From CAZRUM01 sp964603435 (lineage in GTDB: Bacteria > Patescibacteriota > Patescibacteriia > Magasanikbacterales > UBA922), in assembly GCA_964603435.1 (NCBI GenBank), contig CAZRUM010000005.1, positions 1-40,369 on the forward strand: a stretch of 40,369 bases of DNA, read 5' to 3'. The translations under genes and the position numbers were made by a program. Of this stretch, positions 1-6,432 are shown piece by piece. The notes beneath the pieces are model-generated. The model did no database searches, was not told the origin of the DNA, and saw only the letters and a list, made by a program, of their open reading frames with translations. Numbering within the stretch: the first letter of the stretch is position 1; every line of letters starts with the position of its first letter.

Positions 1-168
1 GTCATCATCTATATTGAAAAAGTCATCCAGATTGAATATATGCCATTTAAAAGAAGTGTATAATCCTTCGGGAATATCATATTCCGGCATGGGTTCATCC
101 AACAATACTTCAAAAGGTGCGATGAAGGCGGTATTTTCAATGAAATGCAATCCCGAAGAAGCCAGCAT
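1..168 (-). CDS. Edge-truncated hypothetical ORF
   Basis: A minus-strand frame is open from the left window edge to beyond position 300. A possible ATG lies at 166-168, about 30 bases after a good promoter (TTGCGA at 222-227, 17-base spacer, GATAAT at 199-204). The visible product is hydrophobic at first, then acidic, with the edge residues rich in Asp and Phe. The promoter lies after the terminator of the SPFH gene, which fits a separate transcription unit. I do not recognise the family. The opposite strand is also open here (TTG-start frame 14-325, 103 codons), so the coding strand is uncertain. The region is less AT-rich than its neighbours. Confidence 0.35.
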   Translation of the reverse strand, partial: MLASSGLHFIENTAFIAPFEVLLDEPMPEYDIPEGLYTSFKWHIFNLDDFFNIDDD

Positions 169-198
169 TAAGCAGCAAGCGTATCTAATTAAAAAAGC

Positions 199-227
199 AT
201 TATCCTGGAATGCCTGCCCCGTCGCAA
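199..227 (-). promoter_or_regulatory. Candidate promoter for the edge ORF
   Basis: On the minus strand TTGCGA (222-227) and GATAAT (199-204) are separated by exactly 17 bases. A start codon follows at 168. Confidence 0.4.
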
Positions 228-279
228 ATAGGACAGATGAGGCGATAGCGAGTCTGCCATATTTGTATACGGGGTGGAT

Positions 280-304
280 AAAAAACCCGCCTAATAGGCG
301 GGTT
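280..304 (-). terminator. Rho-independent terminator after SPFH gene
   Basis: On the minus strand AACCCGCC and GGCGGGTT form an 8-bp stem around TATTA, followed by six T residues. It lies about 30 bases past the stop of the SPFH gene. Confidence 0.85.
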
Positions 305-335
305 AATCTGTTTAAATCTGTCTAAATCAATGCTT

Positions 336-926
336 TTATTTCTCCGCTGTCTTCTTATACTCCCCTACGTCAGCAATCTCACTTAGAAGTATATTTTCTA
401 CATAAATACCACGTGAGTAAAAAATACGCTCTAATTCGTTTTTAAGTTCAGTTTCCACAGCATCACGTTTTTGACCTGTAATATCAGCCTTATCAAAGCG
501 ACTCATAACCATACGTATTCTAGATCTAACTGTAGGACGAATAATTTTTTCTATAAAATCTTCACCAATAGTTTGCCAAATAGCTGGAATTTGATGAATA
601 TCTAGACGAAGCAAGATAGTACCTTCCACACCAATTTTCTTGTCATCCTGTGTCATAGCAGCAATCGGAATGTCTCCTAGAGCCTTCTTATTATCGCCGT
701 TAAATTCACGAGAAATACTATATTCCAAAGTCTGAGTATTAAATAACTTGGCCTTTTGCCAAAAAGGAATTTTTAGATGAAGACCAGGTGTCAAAACTTT
801 TTTCAAAACTCCACGACCAAGATCATAAACACAAGCCACATATCCTGGGGGTACGTAAATAAAAACACCCTTGAGCACATCCTCCATTACAAAGGAATAC
901 ATTAATTTATCGAGTGAATCGGCCAT
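336..926 (-). CDS. SPFH/Band 7 domain protein
   Basis: A 196-residue protein with the SPFH (stomatin/prohibitin/flotillin/HflK) fold from about residue 20 to 190: VPPGYVA start, the TPGLHLKIPFW segment, the strand pairs around QDDKKIGVEG, and the conserved end SRGIYVENILLSEI. Family members form membrane-bound rings that organise membrane domains or control proteases. This one is short: it has no clear N-terminal membrane anchor and stops just after the domain, without the usual long C-terminal coiled coil. It ends at its own terminator. The family call is firm; the specific role is not known. Confidence 0.85.
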   Translation of the reverse strand: MADSLDKLMYSFVMEDVLKGVFIYVPPGYVACVYDLGRGVLKKVLTPGLHLKIPFWQKAKLFNTQTLEYSISREFNGDNKKALGDIPIAAMTQDDKKIGVEGTILLRLDIHQIPAIWQTIGEDFIEKIIRPTVRSRIRMVMSRFDKADITGQKRDAVETELKNELERIFYSRGIYVENILLSEIADVGEYKKTAEK

Positions 927-986
927 AAAATTTGTTTAATTATATATAGTATATTTAATCACATTTTGAACATTTTGACGAGACAA

Positions 987-1733
987 CTATCTATTGGTCT
1001 CTTCTGTCTCAGAAACCTCTTTTTTTTCTTCTTTTTCTTTCTGCTTAGGCCTAAATATTAGTCTACTAAACTGGTGAATTATAACAGAAAAGATGAGAGA
1101 TGTCAAGATGAACAGAGCTTTTGCCATTGGTAAAATCCAGAGTGCAGTAAATACAGCCAGAGGAAACAGTATGAAATAAGCCAAATCCGCCTTTGTTAAG
1201 CCATGTTTTTGCTTTCTATAGCCTAGGTAAATCTCCCCCAAAAGGAACAATCCTACAGCCCCAGCCCAAATCCAATCGTGTGTAGCACCCAAATCATAAC
1301 CATAAAAAATTGTATTAATCACACCTGGATAATTCACAGAAGGATAGAGAATCTTGATGACTTTTTCTCCTGTAATACCTCGTAAAAACACCTGATACAA
1401 TAAAACAAGCATTAGGGCTTGGATACCAAGCACCACGGCCTTACTCCAAGGGCTAACTTTGCGACTTTTTAGACGTTTACGAATTTCCTCTTTTTTTAAG
1501 ACTTCATCATTACTAAAATCTTTTTCTAGAGCTGTTAGTTCTTCATCAATTTCTTCGTTCTTGGACTGGCTTTTTTCTGTCACAAAAGTAAATGGTAAAA
1601 GTACCACTCGTAAAATAACTGTTAAATAGACGATTGCCCAACCAAGATTACCATCTGCCCAGCCATTATATATCCAAACGAGCAAATTGAAGACAGGTTG
1701 ATATAGCAAATCATGCCAAATTATTCCTAACAT
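987..1733 (-). CDS. YidC/Oxa1-family membrane insertase
   Basis: A 248-residue membrane protein. The N-terminal region (LLYQPVFNLLVWIYN, then LGWAIVYLTVILRVVLLPF) matches the first core segment of YidC/Oxa1 insertases, which insert and fold membrane proteins in the cytoplasmic membrane. A charged cytoplasmic hairpin (about residues 52-95) follows, then hydrophobic segments near 97-117, 150-170 and 180-222, and a basic C-terminal tail. There is no large periplasmic domain, as in Gram-positive-type and Patescibacteria proteins. The C-terminal half is divergent, so this may be a second, specialised paralogue rather than the main YidC. Confidence 0.75.
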   Translation of the reverse strand: MLGIIWHDLLYQPVFNLLVWIYNGWADGNLGWAIVYLTVILRVVLLPFTFVTEKSQSKNEEIDEELTALEKDFSNDEVLKKEEIRKRLKSRKVSPWSKAVVLGIQALMLVLLYQVFLRGITGEKVIKILYPSVNYPGVINTIFYGYDLGATHDWIWAGAVGLFLLGEIYLGYRKQKHGLTKADLAYFILFPLAVFTALWILPMAKALFILTSLIFSVIIHQFSRLIFRPKQKEKEEKKEVSETEETNR

Positions 1734-1775
1734 ATGAAATCATTATAGCAAAACGACCCTAAAATAGCAATTGAC

Positions 1776-1829
1776 CTACTCCTTACGAAGTGCCACAATT
1801 GGATCTAGACTAGCAGCTTTTTTGGCAGG
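1776..1829 (-). pseudogene. Orphan MacB-permease tail, diverged copy
   Basis: On the minus strand this stretch reads PAKKAASLDPIVALRKE followed by TAG, the C-terminal end of a MacB-type permease, with no gene body upstream. It differs from the intact gene's tail by one residue (K for R), by many synonymous codon changes and by its stop codon. It therefore looks like the remnant of a paralogue rather than a fresh duplicate. The homology stops at the palindrome GGCAGGCCCGCCTGCC. Confidence 0.75.
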
Positions 1830-2026
1830 CCCGCCTGCCATGCATTAAATATGCATTAAGATAAAATAATGCTTTTTTATTCTTTGCGGAGGGCTACTAT
1901 TGGATCTAGGCTTGCGGCTTTGCGGGCAGGCCCGCCTGCCATGCATTAAATATGCATTAAGATAAAATAATGCTTTTTTATTCTTTGCGGAGGGCTACTA
2001 TTGGATCTAGGCTAGCGGCTTTGCGG
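1824..2026. repeat. Two tandem copies of a 101-bp unit
   Basis: Two nearly identical units (about 1824-1924 and 1925-2025) repeat with a 101-bp period. Each holds the last 17 codons and stop of the permease gene, an AT-rich spacer with ATGCATTAAATATGCAT, and a GGCAGG/CCTGCC inverted repeat. The second unit overlaps the true end of the gene at 1978; the first carries an identical protein tail (stop at 1877-1879) with one synonymous change seen. Confidence 0.9.
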
Positions 2027-3219
2027 GCAGGATAAATTCCAAAGAAAAGACCAACTAAAGTGGAAAAACCAATTGCCAAAATTATAGAAAAAATTGATAT
2101 TGAAAAACTCCAATTCAGACCATAGCTGACTGCACCATAATAAACCAGATAGGAAATTATTATACCCGAAATTGCACCTATGATTCCACCAGCAGATGTG
2201 AGAAGCATAGCTTCAAATAAAAATTGATACAAAATATCTTTTGACTTGGCACCGACAGCTTTGCGCAAACCAATCTCAAAAGTACGCTCGGCCACTGTCA
2301 CGTACATTATATTTGTAATACCCACCCCACCAACAACCAAAGAAATACAAACTAACGCCACCAACAACAATGTAATACCTCCTGTGATAGTTTCTAAAGT
2401 TTCTCTAATTTCGTCCATGGTGGTTACTTTGAAATCATCTTTGTCTGGATCAGTAATATCATGATTATCTCGCAACAAATATTCTATGTCTTCTTTCGTG
2501 CTATCAATTTTTGACATGTCAATTACTCTACCCATTATTCCCATTACGTAGTCAGTCCCAAGCAATCTTTTTTGCAAAGTTTTGGTTGGTACATACACAA
2601 TAGTATCATAATCAAAACCAAATGAAGCACCTCGTTCTGCCATCACCCCCACTACCTTGTATGACTTTCCACGAACATACACATTTTTTCCCACAGCGGT
2701 ATCTTCGCCAAAAAGATCTTCTTTTATGGCTGATCCCAAAACCAAAACTTGAGCAAGTGAATCTTCTTCTGCATTATCATAAAATCTCCCATACTCAATT
2801 TCCATTTTTTCTACTTTTGCAGCATTAGCTCCATAACCAAACAATATTGCAGTTTTATTTTCTTCTCTATATTTTACAACTTCTTGACCAGTAACGTAAT
2901 CGTAAGTTGAATCAATATTTTCATGTTTTTCTATATCTTCGGTATCAGTATTTTTGAGAGTAGTCACAATGATGCCCGCAGCCATACTAGTTGCACTTCC
3001 ACCTTCACCCTTACCCGGCACTCTCACTTCAATATTAAGAGCATTTGGATTATAAATATCAAGTTCACCTACAATCATACTCTCAAGACCATTGCCAGCT
3101 GACATAATTATTACAACCGAAGCAATACCAATACTAAGTGCAATGGCTGTCAAAATACTACGAGCTTTTTGACGTATCAAGGCAGTATAGGCTAATTGTA
3201 TATTATCTTTAATTTTCAT
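1978..3219 (-). CDS. MacB-type ABC transporter permease (copy 1)
   Basis: A permease of 413 residues in the MacB/FtsX family. It has an N-terminal membrane helix (SILTAIALSIGIASVVIIMSA), a large extracytoplasmic MacB_PCD domain (about residues 40-265) and a C-terminal FtsX domain with three helices (VGITNIMYVTV, RTFEIGLRKAVGA, FFGIYPARKAASLDP). I take the ATG at 3217-3219; the frame is open 11 codons further upstream, but those lie in an AT-rich repeat. With the second permease, the ATPase upstream and the MacA-like adaptor it should form an efflux or lipoprotein-type exporter driven by transmembrane force transfer. Its last codons are duplicated downstream. Confidence 0.9.
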   Translation of the reverse strand: MKIKDNIQLAYTALIRQKARSILTAIALSIGIASVVIIMSAGNGLESMIVGELDIYNPNALNIEVRVPGKGEGGSATSMAAGIIVTTLKNTDTEDIEKHENIDSTYDYVTGQEVVKYREENKTAILFGYGANAAKVEKMEIEYGRFYDNAEEDSLAQVLVLGSAIKEDLFGEDTAVGKNVYVRGKSYKVVGVMAERGASFGFDYDTIVYVPTKTLQKRLLGTDYVMGIMGRVIDMSKIDSTKEDIEYLLRDNHDITDPDKDDFKVTTMDEIRETLETITGGITLLLVALVCISLVVGGVGITNIMYVTVAERTFEIGLRKAVGAKSKDILYQFLFEAMLLTSAGGIIGAISGIIISYLVYYGAVSYGLNWSFSISIFSIILAIGFSTLVGLFFGIYPARKAASLDPIVALRKE

Positions 3220-3220
3220 A

Positions 3221-3253
3221 AGATACAGAATACAAACTTTACAAAAATACAAA
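3221..3253. repeat. Left inverted repeat flanking GxxExxY gene
   Basis: The sequence AGATACAGAATACAAA followed by CAAAAATACAAA is an imperfect reverse complement of 3750-3782. The two copies bracket the GxxExxY gene. Confidence 0.6.
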
Positions 3254-3293
3254 AACTTTATTTATTTTGTATATTTATAATTTTATTTATTAT

Positions 3294-3686
3294 TTAATAC
3301 TCATTCAAAATTCTATTTATTACAGCACCATCATAAGTAAATGAAACTATAATAGCTAATTTTAGACCTAGTGCAGATAAATATTGTTTAGTTTGTTGAA
3401 TATTTTTAATTGGAACTAGTTTACCTCTTTTAATTTCTACTACCACAGTATCTTCAACTAGAAAATCTAAAAAGTACTTACCCACTATTTCATCATCCAT
3501 CTTCAAAGGAACATAATATTGTTCTTCAAATTTTATTTTCTCTCTTTTTAAACCAATTGCAATTGCTTTTTGATAATATTTTTCATGATGACCAGGCCCC
3601 AATTGTTTATAAACATCAAACATTACACCATTAACCTTATAACTTAATTCTGGAAACAAGAGTTTATTTTTATTACCCTCCTTCAT
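3294..3686 (-). CDS. GxxExxY protein (PD-(D/E)XK nuclease-like)
   Basis: A 130-residue member of the GxxExxY family (PF13366). The name motif is G32-H-H-E35-K-Y-Y38, after the typical start FPELSYKVNGVMFDVYKQLGPG. A PD-(D/E)XK-like core is visible at D74 and E84-I-K86. Members are common in environmental bacteria and in the Patescibacteria; they resemble nucleases but their role is not established. The gene splits the two permease genes and is bracketed by AT-rich inverted repeats, which suggests an insertion into an older operon. An AGGAGG lies just inside the ATG, so the start is not certain. Confidence 0.85.
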   Translation of the reverse strand: MKEGNKNKLLFPELSYKVNGVMFDVYKQLGPGHHEKYYQKAIAIGLKREKIKFEEQYYVPLKMDDEIVGKYFLDFLVEDTVVVEIKRGKLVPIKNIQQTKQYLSALGLKLAIIVSFTYDGAVINRILNEY

Positions 3687-3699
3687 ACTTATTTTATCT

Positions 3700-3782
3700 T
3701 ATTTATTTTGTATTTTTGTATATTCTATATTTTGTATCTAACTTATTTGTTTGTATTTTTGTATATTCTGTATTTTGTATCT
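3700..3782. repeat. Two AT-rich direct repeats beside GxxExxY gene
   Basis: Two copies of TTTGTATTTTTGTATATTCT followed by RTATTTTGTATCT lie about 43 bp apart; the second (3750-3782) reaches into the stop codon of the upstream permease gene and is the inverted partner of 3221-3253. Confidence 0.7.
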
Positions 3783-5019
3783 ACTCGTAACGTAATGCTT
3801 CAATCGCATTTAATTTACTTGCACGCCGGGCTGGAATTATCCCAAAGACAAGTCCGATACCCACAGACACGACTGTACCAAGTAAAATTGAGCCAAAAGT
3901 AATTACTAAATCCCATTCATAGCCCATAGTCTGAGCAATCACAGCAACTAAGATGGAAATCAAAGCGCCTAAAATAATTCCGATTATTCCACCAAGGAAA
4001 GTAATCACAACTGCTTCAATTAAAAACTGCATAGTGATGTCGCTAGCTTTGGCACCAACAGCCTTACGCAAACCAATTTCACGTGTTCTTTCTTGTACAG
4101 TAGCGAGCATTATATTCATAATACCAAATCCACCCACCACCAAAGCAATAGCAGAAATTGCTACCAAGAAAAATTTTAGAGCATCAGTAATACTGGAAAT
4201 TGCATCCAGACCTTGAGACATAGATCTCACTACAAAATCATCTGCTTCGTCTCTGTCTAGATTATGTTGATCACGCAAAACATCTTTCATACTCTCGACC
4301 GCTCTATCAATATTTTCAGCCGAGTCAACCTTACCTCTTATCATACTAACATGATCAATTCCTAAAAGTAATTTCTGAGCAGTGCTAATTGGTACAAAAA
4401 CTTGATCATCTTGATTTTGAAAACCACTTATTCCTCTTTCCTTCATCACACCAATAACTGAAAAATTTGTTTTTTTAATTCTAATTCTACGCCCAACAGC
4501 ATCCTGATCACCAAACAAATCTTCATAAACTTCATATCCCAAAACCACAACTCGAGCCACACCCTTTTCTTCATCTTCACTAAAAAATCTTCCCTGTTCT
4601 ACACTGGTATCTTCTACATCGAGATAGCTAGCTGTAGTTCCGGTAAAAGTGGTATTGATTGCCGTATCCCCAACATTAATTGTTTCATTCCCACTAACAT
4701 ACATAGTGAGAGATTCTATACAATCGCAAGCATCTTTTTCAATTGCTTTGCCATCATCGTATTTAAGTGTAGTTATAACAATACCCATGACCGAAGCTGG
4801 CGGACCATCTTCTTCTGCCGCCCCCGGCATTACACCCACAAGATTTGAACCAACACTTTTTATTTGATTGAGAATAAGACTTTGAGCTCCCGCCCCCACT
4901 GACATTACAATAATAACTGCCATAACACCAATCACAACACCGAGCATAGTCAAAAAAGCTCGCGCTTTACTTTGCGACATTATTTTCCAAGAATCAATTA
5001 TGCTCTCCTGAATATTCAT
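3781..5019 (-). CDS. MacB-type ABC transporter permease (copy 2)
   Basis: A 412-residue permease, paralogous to the copy at 1978-3219. It has an N-terminal helix (ARAFLTMLGVVIGVMAVIIVMS), the QIKSVGSNLVGV start of the extracytoplasmic domain, and the FtsX end: GGFGIMNIMLATV, RTREIGLRKAVGA and FGIIPARRASKLNAIEALRYE, with TAG as stop. Two different permeases next to one ATPase suggest a heterodimeric transporter. The gene starts 40 bases after the ATPase gene and is probably cotranscribed with it. Confidence 0.9.
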   Translation of the reverse strand: MNIQESIIDSWKIMSQSKARAFLTMLGVVIGVMAVIIVMSVGAGAQSLILNQIKSVGSNLVGVMPGAAEEDGPPASVMGIVITTLKYDDGKAIEKDACDCIESLTMYVSGNETINVGDTAINTTFTGTTASYLDVEDTSVEQGRFFSEDEEKGVARVVVLGYEVYEDLFGDQDAVGRRIRIKKTNFSVIGVMKERGISGFQNQDDQVFVPISTAQKLLLGIDHVSMIRGKVDSAENIDRAVESMKDVLRDQHNLDRDEADDFVVRSMSQGLDAISSITDALKFFLVAISAIALVVGGFGIMNIMLATVQERTREIGLRKAVGAKASDITMQFLIEAVVITFLGGIIGIILGALISILVAVIAQTMGYEWDLVITFGSILLGTVVSVGIGLVFGIIPARRASKLNAIEALRYE

Positions 5020-5059
5020 AAAACTTAGTTACAAGTTTTTAAAGTTAAAAGTTTATGAA

Positions 5060-5785
5060 CTACTTGGTAAGCTCTCCATTTTGTTTTGCCCACTGACGTT
5101 TTGTCACCTCATAATCAGACTCTAATAAACCATCTTTTATTTTAACAATTCGCTTGGCATGCTCGGCTGTATAGTGTTCATGCGTGACCAAAATAATAGT
5201 ATTACCATCTTCATTTAGATCTTGTAAAATCTTCATTACTTGCAGACCAGATTTGGAATCAAGATTTCCAGTTGGTTCATCTGCAAAAATAACGTCTGGC
5301 TTATTTACCAGGGCTCTCGCAATTGCTACACGCTGTTTTTCACCACCAGAAAGTTTACTTGGAGAATGATCTAGGCGATGTTCTAGCCCAACACTTACAA
5401 GTAGTTCTGTGGCTCTTTTTATTCTCTCCTTTTTTGGCATATCAGTATAGAGAAGCGGAAGCATTACATTTTCAAGAGTGGTAGCTTTATTTAATAAATT
5501 AAAAGATTGAAAAACAAAACCAATTTTTTTACTTCTCATCTCAGCCAATTCATCGTCTTCTAGCTTACTTACATCCTGACCTTCAAAATGATAAGTACCA
5601 GTCGAAAGTTTATCCAAAAAACCCAAAATATTCATAAGGGTGGATTTTCCAGAACCAGAAGGACCCATTACCGCCACAAACTCCCCTTCTTTGATTTCAA
5701 GGTCAATCCCATGAAGAACTTTTGTCACAAATTCTTCATTACGGAATTCTTTTTTTAAATTTTCTATTTTTATTAACGATTTCAT
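5060..5785 (-). CDS. MacB/LolD-type ABC transporter ATPase
   Basis: A 241-residue nucleotide-binding subunit. Walker A is GPSGSGKST (about 41-49), the Q-loop is in VFQSFNLL, the signature is LSGGEKQR, Walker B is VIFADEPTGNLDS and the switch histidine is in LVTHEH. The sequence is typical of the MacB/LolD/FtsE subgroup. It is the first gene of the block ATPase - permease - GxxExxY - permease. The MacA-like adaptor lies about 2.2 kb upstream, separated by the CCA enzyme gene and a plus-strand tRNA cluster. Confidence 0.93.
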   Translation of the reverse strand: MKSLIKIENLKKEFRNEEFVTKVLHGIDLEIKEGEFVAVMGPSGSGKSTLMNILGFLDKLSTGTYHFEGQDVSKLEDDELAEMRSKKIGFVFQSFNLLNKATTLENVMLPLLYTDMPKKERIKRATELLVSVGLEHRLDHSPSKLSGGEKQRVAIARALVNKPDVIFADEPTGNLDSKSGLQVMKILQDLNEDGNTIILVTHEHYTAEHAKRIVKIKDGLLESDYEVTKRQWAKQNGELTK

Positions 5786-5836
5786 AACATTGATTTAAAC
5801 TAATTTATACAGATTTATTTATACACACCCCTATAC

Positions 5837-5866
5837 TTGTAAAAATTTATAAAATATGGTTATATA
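5837..5866 (+). promoter_or_regulatory. Promoter for the tRNA-Glu cluster
   Basis: TTGTAA (5837-5842) and TATATA (5861-5866) are separated by 18 bases; tRNA-Glu begins 12 bases later. Confidence 0.55.
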
Positions 5867-5878
5867 TACAGGTTATTT

Positions 5879-5951
5879 AGCCCGTTAGTCTAGTCGGTCA
5901 AGGCACTGGCCTCTCACGCCAGTATCACGGGTTCGAGTCCCGTACGGGCTA
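5879..5951 (+). tRNA. tRNA-Glu (CTC)
   Basis: A full cloverleaf of 73 bases: acceptor AGCCCGT/ACGGGCT, anticodon stem ACTGGC-GCCAGT around loop CTCTCAC (anticodon CTC), T arm ACGGG-TTCGAGT-CCCGT. CCA is not encoded. It heads the plus-strand RNA cluster between the exporter operon and the CCA-adding enzyme gene. Confidence 0.93.
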
Positions 5952-5954
5952 TTT

Positions 5955-6037
5955 GCTGGAATAACTCAGTTGGTAGAGTGCCACTGTTTACCCAAGTGGG
6001 TAGGTGGACGTCACAGGTTCGAATCCTGTTTCCAGCT
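5955..6037 (+). tRNA. tRNA-like gene with enlarged anticodon arm
   Basis: Acceptor (GCTGGAA/TTCCAGC), D arm (ACTC-AGTTGGTA-GAGT) and T arm (ACAGG-TTCGAAT-CCTGT) are all canonical and resemble tRNA-Gly. The anticodon arm is not. CCACT can pair with GGTGG and leave a normal ACGTC variable loop, but the loop is then 17 bases and holds its own hairpin, TACCCA-AG-TGGGTA. The other pairing, CCACT/AGTGG, gives a 9-base loop and a 13-base variable region. I cannot assign an anticodon. CCA is not encoded. It may be a degenerate, intron-bearing or repurposed tRNA. Confidence 0.6.
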
Positions 6038-6138
6038 TCTTCTCTTTCGAGAGAAATTTAATTCAAACAGATGGCAGACTTTGTCGAAAGCACCGAACTC
6101 GGGATTCGGGATGAGCTTGGAAGTTTGTCGTCTTCTTT

Positions 6139-6207
6139 AGGGGAATCGCCAAGTGATAAGGCAAACGGTCTAAACCGTTACCGGGGGTTCGAATCCCTCT
6201 TCCCCTA
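6139..6207 (+). tRNA. tRNA-Gln-like gene lacking a normal anticodon loop
   Basis: Acceptor AGGGGAA/TTCCCCT, a Gln-style 3-bp D stem (GCC-AAGTGATAA-GGC) and T arm GGGGG-TTCGAAT-CCCTC form a tRNA fold of only 69 bases. The anticodon arm is ACGGT-CTAA-ACCGT (4-base loop) or AACGG-TCTAAA-CCGTT (6-base loop, which would present CTA after a U). Relative to tRNA-Gln it is three or more bases short in this region, and the D-loop GG is GA. It is probably a degenerate or specialised tRNA. A 58-codon ATG frame (6071-6247) runs through it and has no SD. Confidence 0.55.
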
Positions 6208-6221
6208 TGCTCTTTTTCCTG

Positions 6222-6386
6222 GAGTCGAGTGGGTTTATCGGGGATAAATCGTTCGGAAAGATAACCGTTTCGGATTGCTAAATCCACATCTTTCCGTCTT
6301 GACTCAAACTGGTGGGGTCCCAACCCCCGAGGGTTGAAGCGGGACAAAACGACTCAGTTCGTTGCGTCCCGCTTCTCCCTTGACTC
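6222..6386 (+). ncRNA. Strongly folded RNA segment downstream of tRNA-like genes
   Basis: Nested perfect stems fill this segment: CGGAAAGAT (6254-6262) with ATCTTTCCG (6288-6296), GGATT-GCTA-AATCC inside it, CAACCC-CCGA-GGGTTG (6321-6336) and GAAGCGGGAC (6336-6345) with GTCCCGCTTC (6366-6375). GAGTCGAG (6222-6229) can pair with CTTGACTC at 6298-6305 or, with a longer stem, with CCCTTGACTC at 6377-6386, so two folds compete. A weak hairpin with seven T residues follows near 6396-6416. The GC content is well above that of the neighbours. I know no family that matches. Confidence 0.55.
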
Positions 6387-6432
6387 TTACAATTCCTAGA
6401 TAATAGGTGTTTTTTTATTTTTAAATAACTCA

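Noticed and set aside
3700..3782. CRISPR array
   Set aside because: Only two AT-rich direct repeats and no spacers; no CRISPR array was found anywhere in the window.
6139..6207. Functional amber-suppressor tRNA (CTA)
   Set aside because: TAG ends several intact genes at their natural C-termini, and the loop is too short for normal decoding.
6071..6247. 58-codon plus-strand ORF (MADFVESTELG...)
   Set aside because: It reads straight through the tRNA-Gln-like gene, giving the usual translated T arm (RGFESLFP); no SD, and the tRNA fold explains the sequence better.
6063..6347. 94-codon minus-strand ORF across the tRNA-like region
   Set aside because: It is antisense to two tRNA-like genes and a folded RNA, with typical antisense-of-T-arm residues (RGIRTPG); no SD.
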